Shown here in pieces: positions 22,043-35,019 of a stretch of DNA of 64,000 nt. The position numbers and the translations under genes are program-made. Origin of the DNA: Macrotis lagotis (taxonomy: Eukaryota > Chordata > Mammalia > Peramelemorphia > Peramelidae); the NCBI RefSeq assembly GCF_037893015.1, contig NC_133665.1, positions 104,003,937 through 104,067,936 of the forward strand. Direction: 5' to 3'. Each line of letters starts with the position of its first letter. The stretch's first letter is position 1. The notes below the pieces were generated by a model. It was not told where the DNA came from. It worked only from the letters and a program-made list of their open reading frames with translations, and ran no database searches.

Positions 22043-22109
<67 letters not shown>
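22038..22109 (+). repeat. (CA)n(TA)n compound microsatellite
   Basis: About 13 ca units run directly into about 20 ta units. Confidence 0.96.
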
Positions 22110-22110
<1 letters not shown>

Positions 22111-22229
22111 TACAAATATATCAAGTGTGTATGTGTGTTTATTAGAAGACCTGGGACTAGGATTAGGTCTCCTTTTTCATAGCCTCTAGGCTCTTTCCAC
22201 CTCATTGTCTGTCCTGACTTTCCTATCTT

Positions 22230-22560
22230 TAGCTCTGGCCCTAAAACATTCAAATCTCTCTTCAATCCCAGTGTCTCACTAAGCTCCACTCCAGGCTTCT
22301 CCAGTTGCCTGTTGGGCGTCTTCTGGATGATCCACTAGCACCGATAACTGAACAGTTTATTTCCTATACATCCCTACTTCCAGGAAACCCATCCACCATG
22401 CCAACTATTCTCCCAGTCATCTAGACTTGAAAACCCCAAATCTATGCCTCCTCCTCTGCTGGTCTCAAGCACTGAATCAATCCTATTGGTCCTATCCTGT
22501 CTTAGGTAATGTAGGTAATAGGGAGCAGAACCACTTTCAAACCCAAGTCTTCTGACTCCA
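22230..22560 (+). mobile_element. L2-like LINE remnant
   Basis: It has the pattern of an eroded L2 3' end, around ctccagttgcctgttgggcg and tcccagtcatctagacttg. No ORF. Confidence 0.45.
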
Positions 22561-22619
22561 AATTCCTATACTTTTTCCACTACATAATACTGCCCCTCCC
22601 AGACTAGGGGAAGGAGTGG

Positions 22620-23200
22620 TGGGATACTCATGCCAAGGGAAGCTGCTTATGTCTGCCAAAGGGCCCACTCTGGGTTCCCCGTGGGAGGGGGGGAACAGAG
22701 GATGTCGAAGGACTGGTCCCTGTTCCCCTAGAATTCTCAGTTTCTAGGGGACAGAGGTTGGGCTGGGGATGCCACTGAAGCCTAGGATGCCACTGGAGCC
22801 TTCACTGCCAAGGAGCCCCTCAGAAACGAGTCAGTACCTGCCTGGTTGCCACCTGGAGATGGCTGCTCCCCGCCTGCCATCACCTGCCCTGTGCCTTCCT
22901 AAGCCTGGGCCTCAAGCCCACACCTTCTAGACCCACACATAACTTCAGGGAAAAGGGTAAGGGGATGGCAGAGAGCCAGGTATGGAGGCATGGAATCCCT
23001 GTGGTCTGAGAAGGGGATTTTGGAATACCCATTCTATCCAGGCTCAAGAAAGCAGGGGAGGGCAATTCCTACTTCTTTCTCCCCCTGCTCAGGGGTGAGG
23101 TAAGGATGATGATGTTAGGCAGGTGGGGGGGGGGCTAAAGTGGGAGTGGAGTTACTTCTGCTGAATTGGCTACCAGCTCCTTCCCCTCCCCCAGCTTTCT
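22620..23200. other. Intergenic sequence without recognisable repeat
   Basis: Moderately GC-rich, not obviously repeat-derived, with no supported exon. It includes a short imperfect direct repeat (gatgccactgaagcct and gatgccactggagcct) near 22768-22801. It is a candidate for conservation testing. Confidence 0.4.
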
Positions 23201-23231
23201 TTTGCAGTGCCAAAGTATGAGAAGGAAAGAG

Positions 23232-23275
23232 ATAGTTTTATATATATACATATATATGTATATATATAAAACTAT
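23232..23275. repeat. Perfect 44-bp AT-rich palindrome
   Basis: The sequence from atagttttata to tataaaactat equals its own reverse complement over all 44 bases, with no spacer. Flanking bases g231 and g276 do not continue it. Confidence 0.95.
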
Positions 23276-26099
23276 GAACATTTTATTTATTATAAACTCA
23301 GTCCCTACTCTTCCTGGCTGCATAGAAGGGCCAAAGCAAGGTCTGAGTTCAGAGCCCTACCCCAGAATCACAGAACCTCAAAAACAAATGGAACTTGAGC
23401 AAGCAGGAACCTCCTCTACAGTATTCCTGACAAGTGATCGTTTGGCAGCCAGTAGAAGACTGGTTCCCAAGGCATTCCATTCTACTGCTGGACAATTCTC
23501 ATTGTGGGAAATTTTATTTAGTGCTGAAATCTACTTCTCCTAATTAGGCCTGCACAAACTGAATTCCTCATTCCTATGACTGCTTTTCAAACACTTAAGA
23601 CCGCTGTCCTCAGACCCAACCCGGTCTCCAGTCCTAGACCACAAGTCTCGATCCTTCATCCAACCAGGGCTCACTGATGCTTGTGCTAACTGGAGTCCTG
23701 GCTGCCAGCTGTTCCCCAGCCCTGATACTGAACATTCTGATGCCAACCCAAAGTCTTGGTGCGTCAGTACCCTGGGGCTGGGCTCTGTAGAGGTCCTGGG
23801 AGCTTGACCTCAGAGGCTGAGACATCTGGTACCCCCTGTGGCCCTAGTCATCTATGGAACCTGAAGGGAAGTACTTCCCCCTCCCCCTACCCTCTCTGGC
23901 ACCAAGTTCAAGGAGCAGATGTTCTGGAGAGTTGTAGGGACAGAATAGGAAACTTCTCTAAGTAGCCTCAGAAGGGTTACTGTAAGCCTCTCCCTGCCCC
24001 AAACCCAAAACCTCGGAGGAAGATGAATCCAGGGACACCTCATATCCAGCAGAGATTTGGGAGCACAGCTTTAAAACTAACTCCACCCCAAGAATTCCTA
24101 GGCCTTCAATCTTGGATTGAATTCCCTTGATCACTTCTTTTGAAAAGGGTCATAATAAGGAAGGTGATGTCATTTATTGCTGTCCTATAGCATGATCAAT
24201 GGTTTAAAATATTTGAAGAGTTGCTGTAAGGAAGAGGTTTGTTCTTGGCTCCAGAGAGCAGTCCTAGGATAATATGAAAGGGAAGGTGATGTGAAGAAAG
24301 GGAAAGAAGAAGGAAAGTTCAAGGAGGTCTATTTCTGCTTGTTGAATGGACTTCTAATAAAATGCCTTTGGGAGGTACTGAACTCCCTATAACTAGAGGT
24401 TTTCCAAGCAAAAACTGAATGACCAAGCACTCATTGGTCACTTCATGGCCATTTCCAGACCATGTCTCTCACACTCTGGCCTTCTTGAACTCTACTCCCA
24501 GGACCCTGGGCTCAGAGAGATGAGCAATTACATTAGGTGGAAGAGGAAGGCACCCCCCCCCACAAAGGATAGCACTATTGCTCAGTAGCAGCTAAGATGA
24601 TAATGGCCAAGAAAGGGAAGAACTATATCTATAATTATTATTTGACTTGTCTTCCTCTCTCCCCTGCCACAAGTGAGCTTTGTATTCAGACAGAGGAAGG
24701 ATAGGACTAAAATAGTGAAACAGGAGTTTGAAATCCAAGGTATTTGAGAATGAGATAAGAAGAAACCATTGAGCTGCCTACTCTAAGTTAAAGCAGATCC
24801 AAATGAATTATATCCTAGGCAGATCTGTCTTTGAGAACAGGCAACAAGTATCTATGACATGCTTACCATGTGTCTGACCCTGGGCCAAGGAGCAGAGATG
24901 CAAATACAAATAACATAAAGGTATCACAGGACCATATATTGGTAGCTGTTGTCCTGACTCTAAGAGTTATGCTGCATGGGGAGCAGAAATCCATCTCCAA
25001 TTCAATTTCCAAATCCCCTAGTGAATTTGACAATTGATTGTCCAGCACTTACAAAAGAAAGCAGTGATTAATTGGGACCCAGAATAAGTTCACTATGAAT
25101 AAATCATGCCAAATTAACTTTAAATCCTTTCTTGACAGAAATAATGGATTAAAATTAGGGGAAAGTTATAAACAGAACACTTGAATTTCACCAGCATTTG
25201 ACAAACTATCACCATACTTTATCACAGAATGGGGAGAAATGAGTTGAAAAATGGTTAAGTTAGACAGATCCATCCATAATTGGCAAAATATTCATTCATT
25301 AATTAGCCAGAATATCCATTAATTTACCAAGGCAACTTGGATGGTTTTCTCTAGTTCCTTTCAATGTTATCACTGATTTGGTTGAAAAAACATAGTTCTA
25401 GCTATACTAGTACATTTTATGAGTGTATGCTGAATGATAGATTCAAACTCCAAAAAGACTGACAAATTGAAATGATGGAGTGAATTTAAAATTAATTAAA
25501 TTTAGTGGGGATAATTCTAAAGTTAGGGGAAAAGCTTTACAAAGATCATACATAAGTTAGAAAAAAATCAAGTACAAAGTGAAAACCTGGTTAACATTTT
25601 TTTTTTGATGTGGTCAATGCATAAATCTATTTCATTATGCTTATTTGCTTTCATTATGTATATTTGTTTTCTTTTTAATTAAGGAGAGAAAAAACAATTT
25701 TATGTTAATAGAAAAACAATTATTTTTTTAAAAAAAGACCAGGTTAGAGGGCAGCTAATGTGAAAAGGGCCTGAGGCATGGAGTTAATGAACAAAAGCTG
25801 GATGAGTCAACCTCATGATATAGCAGCCAAAAACTCATATGCTCTTAGTCTTCAAGGTTCAAGAACAGGGAGGTGAGAGACCGTTCTCTACCCCAGTCAG
25901 ACTACTGCTGGAAAACTGTATCCAGATCTAAGAAGTATATTTGGGAGGGACATTGACAACTGGGGTATGTTTGGAGAATCACGCAGATAAGGAAGGGAGT
26001 GTAAGCAATGGCATATGAGAAAAGGTTGAATGAAGGGTTGATGCTCTAGTCTGAAGATTAGACTTGGGGTATTAAGAAAAACATGATATTGGTCTTAAG
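23276..26099. other. Intergenic region, no gene or clear repeat recognised
   Basis: Nothing coding is supported. The part from 25,100 to 25,740 is A/T-rich and looks like eroded retrotransposon sequence. Confidence 0.4.
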
Positions 26100-26108
26100 A
26101 ACTTAAGA

Positions 26109-26271
26109 GGTGAGGCAGCTAGGTGGCGTAGTGGATAGAGCACAGGCCCTGGAGTCAGGAGTACCTGAGTTCAAATCTGACCTCAGACACATAATAATTG
26201 CCTAGCTGTGTGGCCTTGGGCAAGCCACTTAACCCCACTGCCTTGAAAAATCTAAAAAAAAAAAAAAAAAA
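26109..26271 (+). mobile_element. Marsupial SINE with A-tail and 9-bp target-site duplication
   Basis: A near-consensus full-length copy with a long poly(A). The direct repeat aacttaaga lies at 26100-26108 and 26272-26280. Confidence 0.92.
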
Positions 26272-26280
26272 AACTTAAGA

Positions 26281-29200
26281 AGCATTAGAGCAATGAGGAG
26301 AAGTTAGAGAGATGCAGATTTATGTAAATAATTCCTAACCATCAGTTGTCCAAAAGCAGGATGGAGCTGCCTTGAGAAGCAGTGAGCTCATTACTGGAAG
26401 GTCCAAACTGAGTTTGAAAGACCAGGATGGGTCAGGCTAGAACTACTATGAGATTCCCTCTAGCTCTGGGATTCTAGGACTTAACTTTTATACACTTGCT
26501 CTCCCATGACTTTCCATATTCCACTCCAAGTCTGCTGGTCTCATTGGTGCCCTGGCATGCTAATTAGGCTTGTTATTGGTTTCAGAGGGCATAAATTTTC
26601 CACTGGGGGAAAGTTTCAAAGTTTCAAAGAGACATCTCTCTATTTGTAAAGAAAATATTCTAGCAATTAGAGATATTCTAAAGTGGACTAAGATGCCTTA
26701 TTGCTTCATGCTATTGTCTCCACTTGGTGTGCTCTCCCTTCTAAACATTCAACTCCCACCCATCTTCCAAGGCCCAGATGAGGTCTCATCTCTATCTAGA
26801 AGTCTTCCAAGACTAAGCCACTAATTAGCTTAGGCTTCAAAGCTCAGCCACCTCAGAACCCCAGTCCAAACCAACTATCTGTTGTGATTTGGGTGTGTCC
26901 ATTATCTTCCCAACCATACTAAAAGCTCTCCAGAGCAAGAGAAGATGTCTAAGGATTTTTTGTCCCCAAAACTATATGCAATAAAGAGAGGGGTACTGTG
27001 ACTCATTCCAGAATGGTACTTGCACAAGAAACAATGTGATAGGTAAACCACTATTCTCCTCTTAAAATGAGGATTTATCAGACTCAAAATTAGTATGCTT
27101 TCTGGAGAAGGAAGACTTAATATTTTGATATATGAATATTTGGTATATGAATCCATTAGATAGTAGCATGGGACTACTCTGGAGCAAAGGGACCCCAAAA
27201 GGAAAAGGAGACTCTACCTTACTAAAGGACAAAAGGAGAAAGAGATGGGAATAAGGCTCAAGTCAGTTGAAGATAGCACAATGATCCTAGAATTCATTAA
27301 AAGGTCTAGTCTAGTACTCTCGTTTTAACTGATGACAAAACATTGATCTTGAAAAGAGGAACTGATTTGACCAAGTCATAAAGTCCTAAGTAGTGGAACT
27401 GAGATTTGAATTCAGGTCTTCTGACCCTAAATCCAGTTTCTTTTTCATGATAGCTGGCTACCTATACACACCCAGAAGACCCTATGAGTGAGAATTGAGC
27501 AGAAGAGGCAACAAAGAGGATCGGGGTAAGCAGGGTTCAAGGGAAAGCATGGGAGAAAGCACCAGAGCCGAGACCCTCAAAGGGAAACCTCTTCCCTCTT
27601 TTCTACCAATGAATGATGTAAAGGGTCTCTACCCAACATGAGGAAACATCAGCCAAAGTACCTCTCTAGGCACGGATTTAGATGAAAGACTAACACTGTC
27701 CCTTCTATTTGACAGGACAGGGGGACTCTGCTTATTGGTTCCAGAGGGTTTTAAAAAGTTAATACAGTGAAGGGCCCCAGCCCTGCGGCCCGACAGCTTC
27801 AAATTCAGGGGATGACGTGACGGGCAGCACAGCTCCTAACATGCCTCATACATGCAGGATGTTCAGACATGAACCCTGAGGGGAGACGGGCTCAGAACTC
27901 CAGCCCTGCCCGGGCCCTGTTGAGCTCACCAGGCTGTTTCTGGTTGCTGTGACTCAGCTTCATTTGCTCTTACAGGAGATGGACTTCTTTTATTTCCCTT
28001 GTCCAGACCTTACTTTGAAACCAAATGGAAAAACACAGCTTGGGGCTGTAGGATTCAAATCAAACTGGAGAGATTGCCAGGAGGCAGGAGGGAGAGGGGA
28101 ATGGATCTTTGTATCTCGGGAGAAAGCAAGTCCCCTCTGCAGTCCCCTCTCCTCAAGTGGGGTCAGGCATGAGGGAAGAGTTTCCCTAGGCTTCTTCCTC
28201 CTTGGGCTCAGGAGCAGAGCAGATGAAAGGTCCATCAGCTTGGGGAGCCAGAGCTCAGGGATCTGAAGGCTTTGGATATCAAGGTCTGGGGTTCAAGGGA
28301 CACAAATCCAGAGACAAAGATGCCCACAGGAAGGGGCTCACTCCCGGTGGTCCCAAAACTGAACATCAAGACAATGCCCAACCACTCCATATGACCACTT
28401 CTTGCCAAAAGGCTAAGACTCATTCTGAATACAATTCATTTTGGTTCCTAAACAAAATCTCATGCAACAATCTGTGCAGCACCATGGCCTCATTCAGTTT
28501 TGCAGAGCTCTTAAGTAAACATAGAAACCTCATACCCTCTTCCCTACCCCACCCCGCCCCCATCTTACTGCAGCCCTCCTTCTTCCCAGAAGTCAAGGGG
28601 TCCCCTAGCCACCACCTTCTGTGTTTGATATTAAGGGAATCCTTCCACCTGTTCAGCACAAAGGGCATCCCCTCTCAGAGTTAGTGTTACATTTTCCCCT
28701 ATGCCCCCTGGTAGGTCTATGACTGCTCCTTCATCCCAGTTCTCTGCTCAATATCATCCTCCAGTGGAGCCCAGTCATCATTCCCCCACCCCCACCCCCA
28801 CCCCCAAGAGTCCCAGGGCTGAGGTAAAACATCTGTTCTAGCCCCATCCAGGGCCCAGTTTAAAGAGATGAAAGGCTCCTGCTGAGCTCTGGTGTGATCC
28901 CACCCCCTTCACTAGGAGGAAGGCAGATCCCAAAACCAAACAGCAGAGCTCAGATAAAGAGTTTGAGAAACTTTCCACTTTGGAGAAACCGCCCTGCTGC
29001 CATCTTTCCCTCCCCAGCATTCACCACTAAGTCTGCCCTGAGGTGTAGTATTTAATACTTTAAGAATCCTTATATGGTTTAGTGAGTATGGATGCTTATT
29101 CTTTATGGGTTGTTGCAGAAAAGGAAAATTCTCATTACTCAGTGATCAATCATCTAGGGATCAGTTTCTTTATTCCAAGCAAAGCTGGTCCTCATGACTC

Positions 29201-29724
29201 CATCCCTGGGTCTGTAATCAAAGCCTCTTCAACCACTGTTCCTAGTATCTGTCCTCAAGGAGTTTATCTTCCAATAAGGGGAGACAACACAAAAAATAGT
29301 GGCCAAGGGGAGTTTTTTGGTTTGAAAAAGCTGCAAGGATAGTGAGAGGACCATAAGGGAGGCAATGGAAAGGTGGAGATCAGAGGCCAAGGAAGCTGGC
29401 AAGATGGTCAGAGAATAAAGCCCACTGATGGTCAATGGATAGCTCTAGTAATCCATGTCATGGGAGGACTGGCTGCAGGAAAGTGGCTGGCAGTGTTTAA
29501 CCTGGAGAAGTGAGGACTTAGTGAGGAGAGTGTCTGGCTCCTCTTATGCCAAATAATACATTTCTTTTCACTTAAATTTTTGAAGAGGTGTCATCTTAAG
29601 GAGATTTGTTATGGCCCCAGAACAACAAGAGAATAAAACAGGCAGATGTGTCTAAAAGGTCAGATTTTGATTCATTATAAGAAAAAATTTCCTAATATGG
29701 AAAGTAATTTAAAATCAATCATAC
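26281..29724. other. Intergenic region, no gene recognised
   Basis: No exon is supported. The stretch 27770-27960 is richer in CpG than its surroundings and holds a CRE-like site (tgacgtga, 27813-27820) and an AP-1/Maf-like site (27945-27958). A (ccccca)n tract lies near 28785-28807. Confidence 0.45.
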
Positions 29725-29812
29725 AGAGCAGCTAGGTGGCACAGTAGATAATCACTAGCCCTGGAGTCCAGAGGACCTGAGTTCAAATCCCACCTCTGAC
29801 ATTTACTAGTTA
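29725..29812 (+). mobile_element. Truncated marsupial SINE
   Basis: Only the first part of the element is present, ending near ctctgacatttactag. The following 51-bp segment recurs at 30656. Confidence 0.8.
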
Positions 29813-29839
29813 AATACATGTCCTTTGCAAAGGAGGGTA

Positions 29840-30300
29840 CCAGTAGTTTGGGGAGGGAAGGATATCAGGAAAAGCTTCGTGCAGAAGATGGCTCATGAGC
29901 TGTCCCTTAAAGGAAGAGAGGGTATCCATGAGGTAGGCAGAAGCATAAAGGGGAGAGCACATCCAAGTACATTGAATGACCAGGACAAGGGCAAGAAGAC
30001 AAGACAGTGACATATGTTAGGAACCAAAAAGTCAGTTTGGCTGGATTGCCAAGTGCCAAATGGGAAGAATGTCCAATGAACCTGGAGAGAGTTTGGGGTC
30101 TGGTTGAATAAGGCTATTAAAAAAGTAGTTTATATTTTGTCCTAGGGGAGATCAGAAGCCACTGGGAAATAGGAAAATCAAGTGACCAGGTCTGGACTGA
30201 GAAGAAAAAACTTTAGCACCAGTGTGTAGGATGGACAGAAATGAACAGGAGACTTGAGACCAGGAGGCTGGTTTGGAAGCTGAGATGAAGTATTGGCTTG
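29840..30300. repeat. Old interspersed repeat, same family as 15450-17060
   Basis: Shared phrases include atcagaagccactgggaaat and gtgaccaggtctggactgag. The class is unassigned. Confidence 0.5.
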
Positions 30301-30319
30301 TAGATAGTTCAGGGTTTTG

Positions 30320-31066
30320 TTTTGTTTTGAGTAAATTTATTTTTATTTAAACTTAAATGAGAAAAAAATTGCCATGTACACAGCAGAACACAGAAGATTC
30401 AACATAAAATAAGTGTCCATTTCAAGAAAGCCTCGATAATAAATACTACACATTGTTTTCAAAGTTGCCCAGCTTTTCTTTGCTTTCTTGTAGGTTTTCT
30501 TTTGTTCTCTCTGTGAACTTTTTATTCTTCCCCACCTCTCTCCTTTTCCCCACCCCACCCTAAAGAAGGCTACAATTAAGCATGGAAATGTATTCATATA
30601 CAGACATATACACTCATATACATATATGTAAGACATATACATATATAATATGCTTATTTACTAGTTAAATACATGTCCTTTGGGAAGGAGAGTACCAGTA
30701 GTTTGGATAGTTAACAACCAGTAGTTGTCCCCTATTTCTCTGAAGGTAGATGGCATCTTCCTTCAAAGGTTAAGGTCTCCCCATGTTTTTCTACATCAAC
30801 CAGCTTCAGAATGAAGCATATGTTTTGTCTTTAACTACCTTTTGTTATGTTTCTCTCTTTTTTTGGGGGGGGGTTATGCCTATTTTTACATCATGACTTG
30901 TGGCAATGTTTTTCATGACTATGTATTTTTAATCTATATCAAATGGCTTGTTTTCTCAATGATGAGAGTGAGGCAGGAGGGAGAGAATTCAGAACTAGGA
31001 GTTTTAGAAGTGAATGTTGAAACTTGTTTTTACATATAACCGGGGAAAAATAAAATAAATCAGTTC
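30320..31066 (+). mobile_element. L1-like LINE 3' end fragments
   Basis: The right part resembles a marsupial L1 3' UTR (aatctatatcaaatggcttg, ttctcaatgatgagag) and ends in an A-rich tail (ggggaaaaataaaataaa). The left part is AT-rich and eroded. No intact ORF. Confidence 0.5.
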
Positions 31067-31919
31067 ATTTCCTATACCACAGCAGAATTCCAACCCAATC
31101 ACATCCTATCTATGAAGGTTTTTCTTTTCTTCATTCCTTCTTTTCTTAGCTCTCTTTCTCCTACCCTAATCCCTTGCTCTCCTATTTCTTTCTGAGTTTA
31201 GAAGACTTTTATATCCTTCTAGATATTTATGTTGTTCCCTCTTTAACCCACTCCCTGGAGAGTCGGAGAGTCTGGTTCTAGCACTGCCCACTTCCCGCCC
31301 CCTACTAGCTTCTTTTCTTTCAGTTTTTTCTTTTATGCCTCATTTGTATGAGATAATTACTCCTTTTTCTCTCTCCCTTAGTTTTATTTATAATTAATTA
31401 TATTTATGTTAACAAAATTAAATTGTAATTTAAAGTAATCAAAATTATCCTTTTTTACACTTCAACAATATTTTCACCTTACAATATAGTTTAAGGCCTG
31501 AAACTACTGAATTCTGCTTCGTTTATATCTCTTTTTTATAGTTCCCTTGAATTCCTGGTCTTTTGTTCTTCCAAATGAACTTTATTTTTTTTAACTCAGT
31601 AAGATAATTTTTAGTAACTTAATTGATATGGCATTAAATAAGTTAGGAAAAAAATTGTCATTTTATATTGGTTTTACTTACCCATGAACTATAAATATTA
31701 ATCATTAAGATGACTTTATTTGTATAAAAAGTGTTTATGTCCAAATACTTCCTATGTCTGTTTTGGCAGGTAAACTCTATACTGTCTAGATGTTTTAAAT
31801 GGTCTAAAACAACATTGAATAGTAATGCTGACACAAAATATAGTTTCCTTATTTTTCTTTTTTAATTAAATCTATTTCACTTTTAACTTTTGAGATCATG
31901 ATTACTATTGTTCTGATTC
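31067..31919. other. AT-rich intergenic sequence
   Basis: Long pyrimidine-rich and AT-rich sequence without a supported gene. It is probably old retrotransposon material but I could not assign it. Confidence 0.35.
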
Positions 31920-32052
31920 ATTTTTGGTCACTAGACCCAGATGGCTCCAGAGGAAAAAGTGAAGTTGGTGACTGTGCACAACTTTACTTAAATTCAATTC
32001 ACTTGCATGCCATAGTATTACATCCCTGATATCATGGGTTTTCTTCGAGAAT
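31920..32052 (+). mobile_element. 3' part of a longer-subtype marsupial SINE
   Basis: It matches the tail of the copies at 12984 and 50068 (tggtcactagacccagatgg, then cttcgagaatgaagaacaaac-like end). The head is missing. Confidence 0.7.
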
Positions 32053-32559
32053 GAAGAACAAACAACAAAAAAATAAATTCTGCTTCTGACTTTTATTACT
32101 CATTGTATATTTTCCTCCTTCCTGTTTTTTCCTTCTCACCTCATTTCTATCCCTCCTTACTCCTCTGCTTTACTTCTTCCTTGTCCTTCAATTCTTTAAT
32201 TTGTCCACCCAAGAGTCCCTTGCTTAACTTCTCCCTCATCCCCAACACCTTGCCCTCTTATCCTATTTTTTCTGAATTAAGACTATTTTGCCCTTCTAAA
32301 TATATATTGTTCCCTCTTTATCCCATTCTCAATGAGTATAGTTTGTCCTCCCACACTAGCTTCTTCTGTATCAACTTTTCCTTGTATGCCCCATTAGATT
32401 ACTTTTTTATCCTTCCCTACAATTTTATTCTTTTAGAATCACCCCATCATATTAAGCTCAATCCATGCCTTTTCCCCAACTACCTAAATAATTATGATAG
32501 TCACAAAAGTACTGACAATATTTTCATATATAAGAAGTAAACAATTTGACCTTATTCAG

Positions 32560-34130
32560 TCTCTTATAATTGCTTTTGAATGTTTACCTTCTATTTCTCC
32601 TGGATGCTATATGTGGAATTTTCCCTTAAATTCTGCTGCTTTTGTCACAAATACCTGAAAGTCTTTCAAATGAATGCCAATTCCCCCCCCTCAGGATTAT
32701 ACTTAATTTTCCTGGAAAAATTGCCCTTGGTCATATCCCTAGCTCTTTTGCTCTAGGAAATATAATATTCCAAGGCCTACAGTCCTTCATGACATAGCAG
32801 TTGCCAAATCTTGGGTTTTAAACTAGGATTTTTTTCTTATTGCTTCCAATATTTTTTCCTTTAATTGGAAGCTTTAAAACTTAGCTATGATATTTCTGTC
32901 TTACAGAAGACGGACATCTTCTGGGATCTCTTTCAGGTGATGATCAGTGGATTTCTTTTTCTATTTCTGCTTTACCTTTTTGTTCTAGAACTTCAGAGCA
33001 ATTTCTTGTAATATTGTATTAAAAATGTTAGCAAATTTTAGCATAATTTTTAGTTAAGTCTAACTTTTAAATTATTTGTCCTCAATCTGTTTTCCAGATC
33101 AGTTGTTTTTCTGATGAAATGTTTAATATTCTCTTCTATTTTTTCATGGTTCTGATATTATTTATGTCTTAGAATAGTATTAGTTTCCCTTTACCTAATT
33201 CTAGTTTTCAAGGGATTTTCTTCCTTGATTTTTTCTCTAATTTCAAGTTGTTTGACTTTCCTGTCATAATTTTCTTGATTTTCTTTAATTGCTCTTATTT
33301 TTTTTTCTAATTTTTTCTCAATCTTTCTTATTTGATTTTTCCAAGTCTTTTTTAAGTTTTTCCAAGAACATTTTCTGTGCTTGGGATCGTTGCTTACTCA
33401 TTTTTAATTTTTGTTTTATTTTATTTTTAGCAATTATTAGTGTAATCTAGTCCCAAGGACTGGGGAATGATACCCCAATCTTCAGGTCCTTCTTATTTTC
33501 AAAGGTTTGCCCTGGGATCAATCTCAAGTTCTCCTCTCTACTCCTAAGCTAAAGGCCCTTAGCCACCCTGTCTGGCAAATGGTTTTTCTCCCTGTGGTCC
33601 CTCTGGTGGCTGCCATCTACAGCTGTCTTCTCTGCCCTGAAACTGAAACCAGGGACTTTGCTCTCCTGTGAATGCCCATAGCCAGCAGGGTCCCTGGCCC
33701 TCTGCTAATGTACTCACCTGGTGTGTGTGCTAGCCTCTTCTCCCCCACAGCAGCAGTGCTGCCTGTGATGTGTCTGGTCAGCAGTCATGCTTGGCATTCC
33801 TTAATAGTGAAAGGTCTTTCAATCTTTTACTTGGTGGTCAGACTCCCATACTGTCCAGACGATTTAAAGCTGAAGCTGCCTCCCAACCCCAGCTACCTAC
33901 AGGACTCTGCAGTTGGTCAGAAGATATTTGCCCTTCACTCACATCATCTTTCCAGGGGGAATCTTCTCAAGTTGTCTCAGAACAATATTTACCATGATTT
34001 TCATTTATTTATGCTCTTCTATGTTCCCTCTGAGGTGAAGTTCCATCTTTTTTTGGTGGAGGAAATTTGGAGAGTCAAAAGTTTTGACATATTCCACCAC
34101 CTTCCAAGAATTCTCTCATAGCTAGATGGT
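32560..34130 (-). mobile_element. Degenerate minus-strand retrotransposon, possibly L1 ORF1 and 5' region
   Basis: On the minus strand, 32,900-33,400 reads as a Lys/Glu-rich coiled-coil-like sequence broken by stops, which suggests L1 ORF1. The GC-richer block 33,430-34,100 would then be its 5' region. This is by character, not by a clear family match. Confidence 0.4.
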
Positions 34131-34159
34131 TTAAATTTATTATTAATAAATTTATGTAT

Positions 34160-34305
34160 GTATTTATTTATCAAGGCAGTGGGGTTAAGTGATTTGCCCA
34201 AGGCCACACAGCTAGGTAATTATTAAGTGTCTGAGGCCGCATTTGAACTCAGGCCTTCTGACTCCAAGGCTGGTGCCCTATCCACTAAGCCACTTAACTG
34301 TCCCG
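34160..34305 (-). mobile_element. Marsupial SINE, minus strand
   Basis: An inverted full-length copy (caaggcagtggggttaagtg to ccacttaactgtccc). Moderately diverged. Confidence 0.9.
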
Positions 34306-34663
34306 ATATTTTAAATTGAAAGGAAATGCTAACATTTGACAAATGTTTGCATAAGTGGAATGAGGAAAAGTGAAAAGTTTAGGGTAACACCACAGTTACA
34401 AATCTTTAGAGACTGGAAGGATGATGTTGCCTTCAACAGAAATAAGGAAGTTTGAAAGATGCAAGGATTTAGGGGGAAAAGATAAATATGTTCAATTTTA
34501 GACATAGTGAGTTTAAGAAGCCTCTAGAACATCCAGTTTGAAATGCCCAATAGGCAATTGGTGATGTGGTACTGAATTACCAGGGAATCATTGAGGTGGG
34601 TTATTTTTATTTGTGAGTCATCTGCATAGAGACAGAAGATAAAGTCATCAAGAAAGACTATGG

Positions 34664-34817
34664 GGGCCGCTAGGTGGTGTAGTGGATAAAGCACTAGCCC
34701 TGGAGTCAGGAGTACCTGGGTTCAAATCCGGTCTCAGACACTTAATAATTACCTAGCTGTGTGGCCTTGGGCAAGCCACTTAACCCGTTTGCCTTGCAAA
34801 AAAAAACCTTAAAAAAA
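34664..34817 (+). mobile_element. Marsupial SINE with an 11-bp target-site duplication
   Basis: A near-consensus copy. The direct repeat aaagactatgg lies at 34653-34663 and 34818-34828. It splits the old repeat at 34320-35010. Confidence 0.92.
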
Positions 34818-35019
34818 AAAGACTATGGAAAAAGAAGAAAACCTAGGATAGAAACCTGGGTGTTTGATATAGATGTTTAGCCAGCAAAACAGACCGAGGA
34901 GTCTTCAGACAGGTAAAAGAATCAAACTGAGAAAGCAGTGTGATCTGCAGTGCAGGAGACAGGATAAGACATATTGGGGCAAAGAAAAGACCATCAGATA
35001 TGGCAATTAAGAGATCACA

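Noticed and set aside
32103..32540. A 145-codon plus-strand open frame rich in Leu/Phe/Ser/Pro
   Set aside because: It lies in pyrimidine-rich retrotransposon-like DNA without splice context or a recognisable domain.
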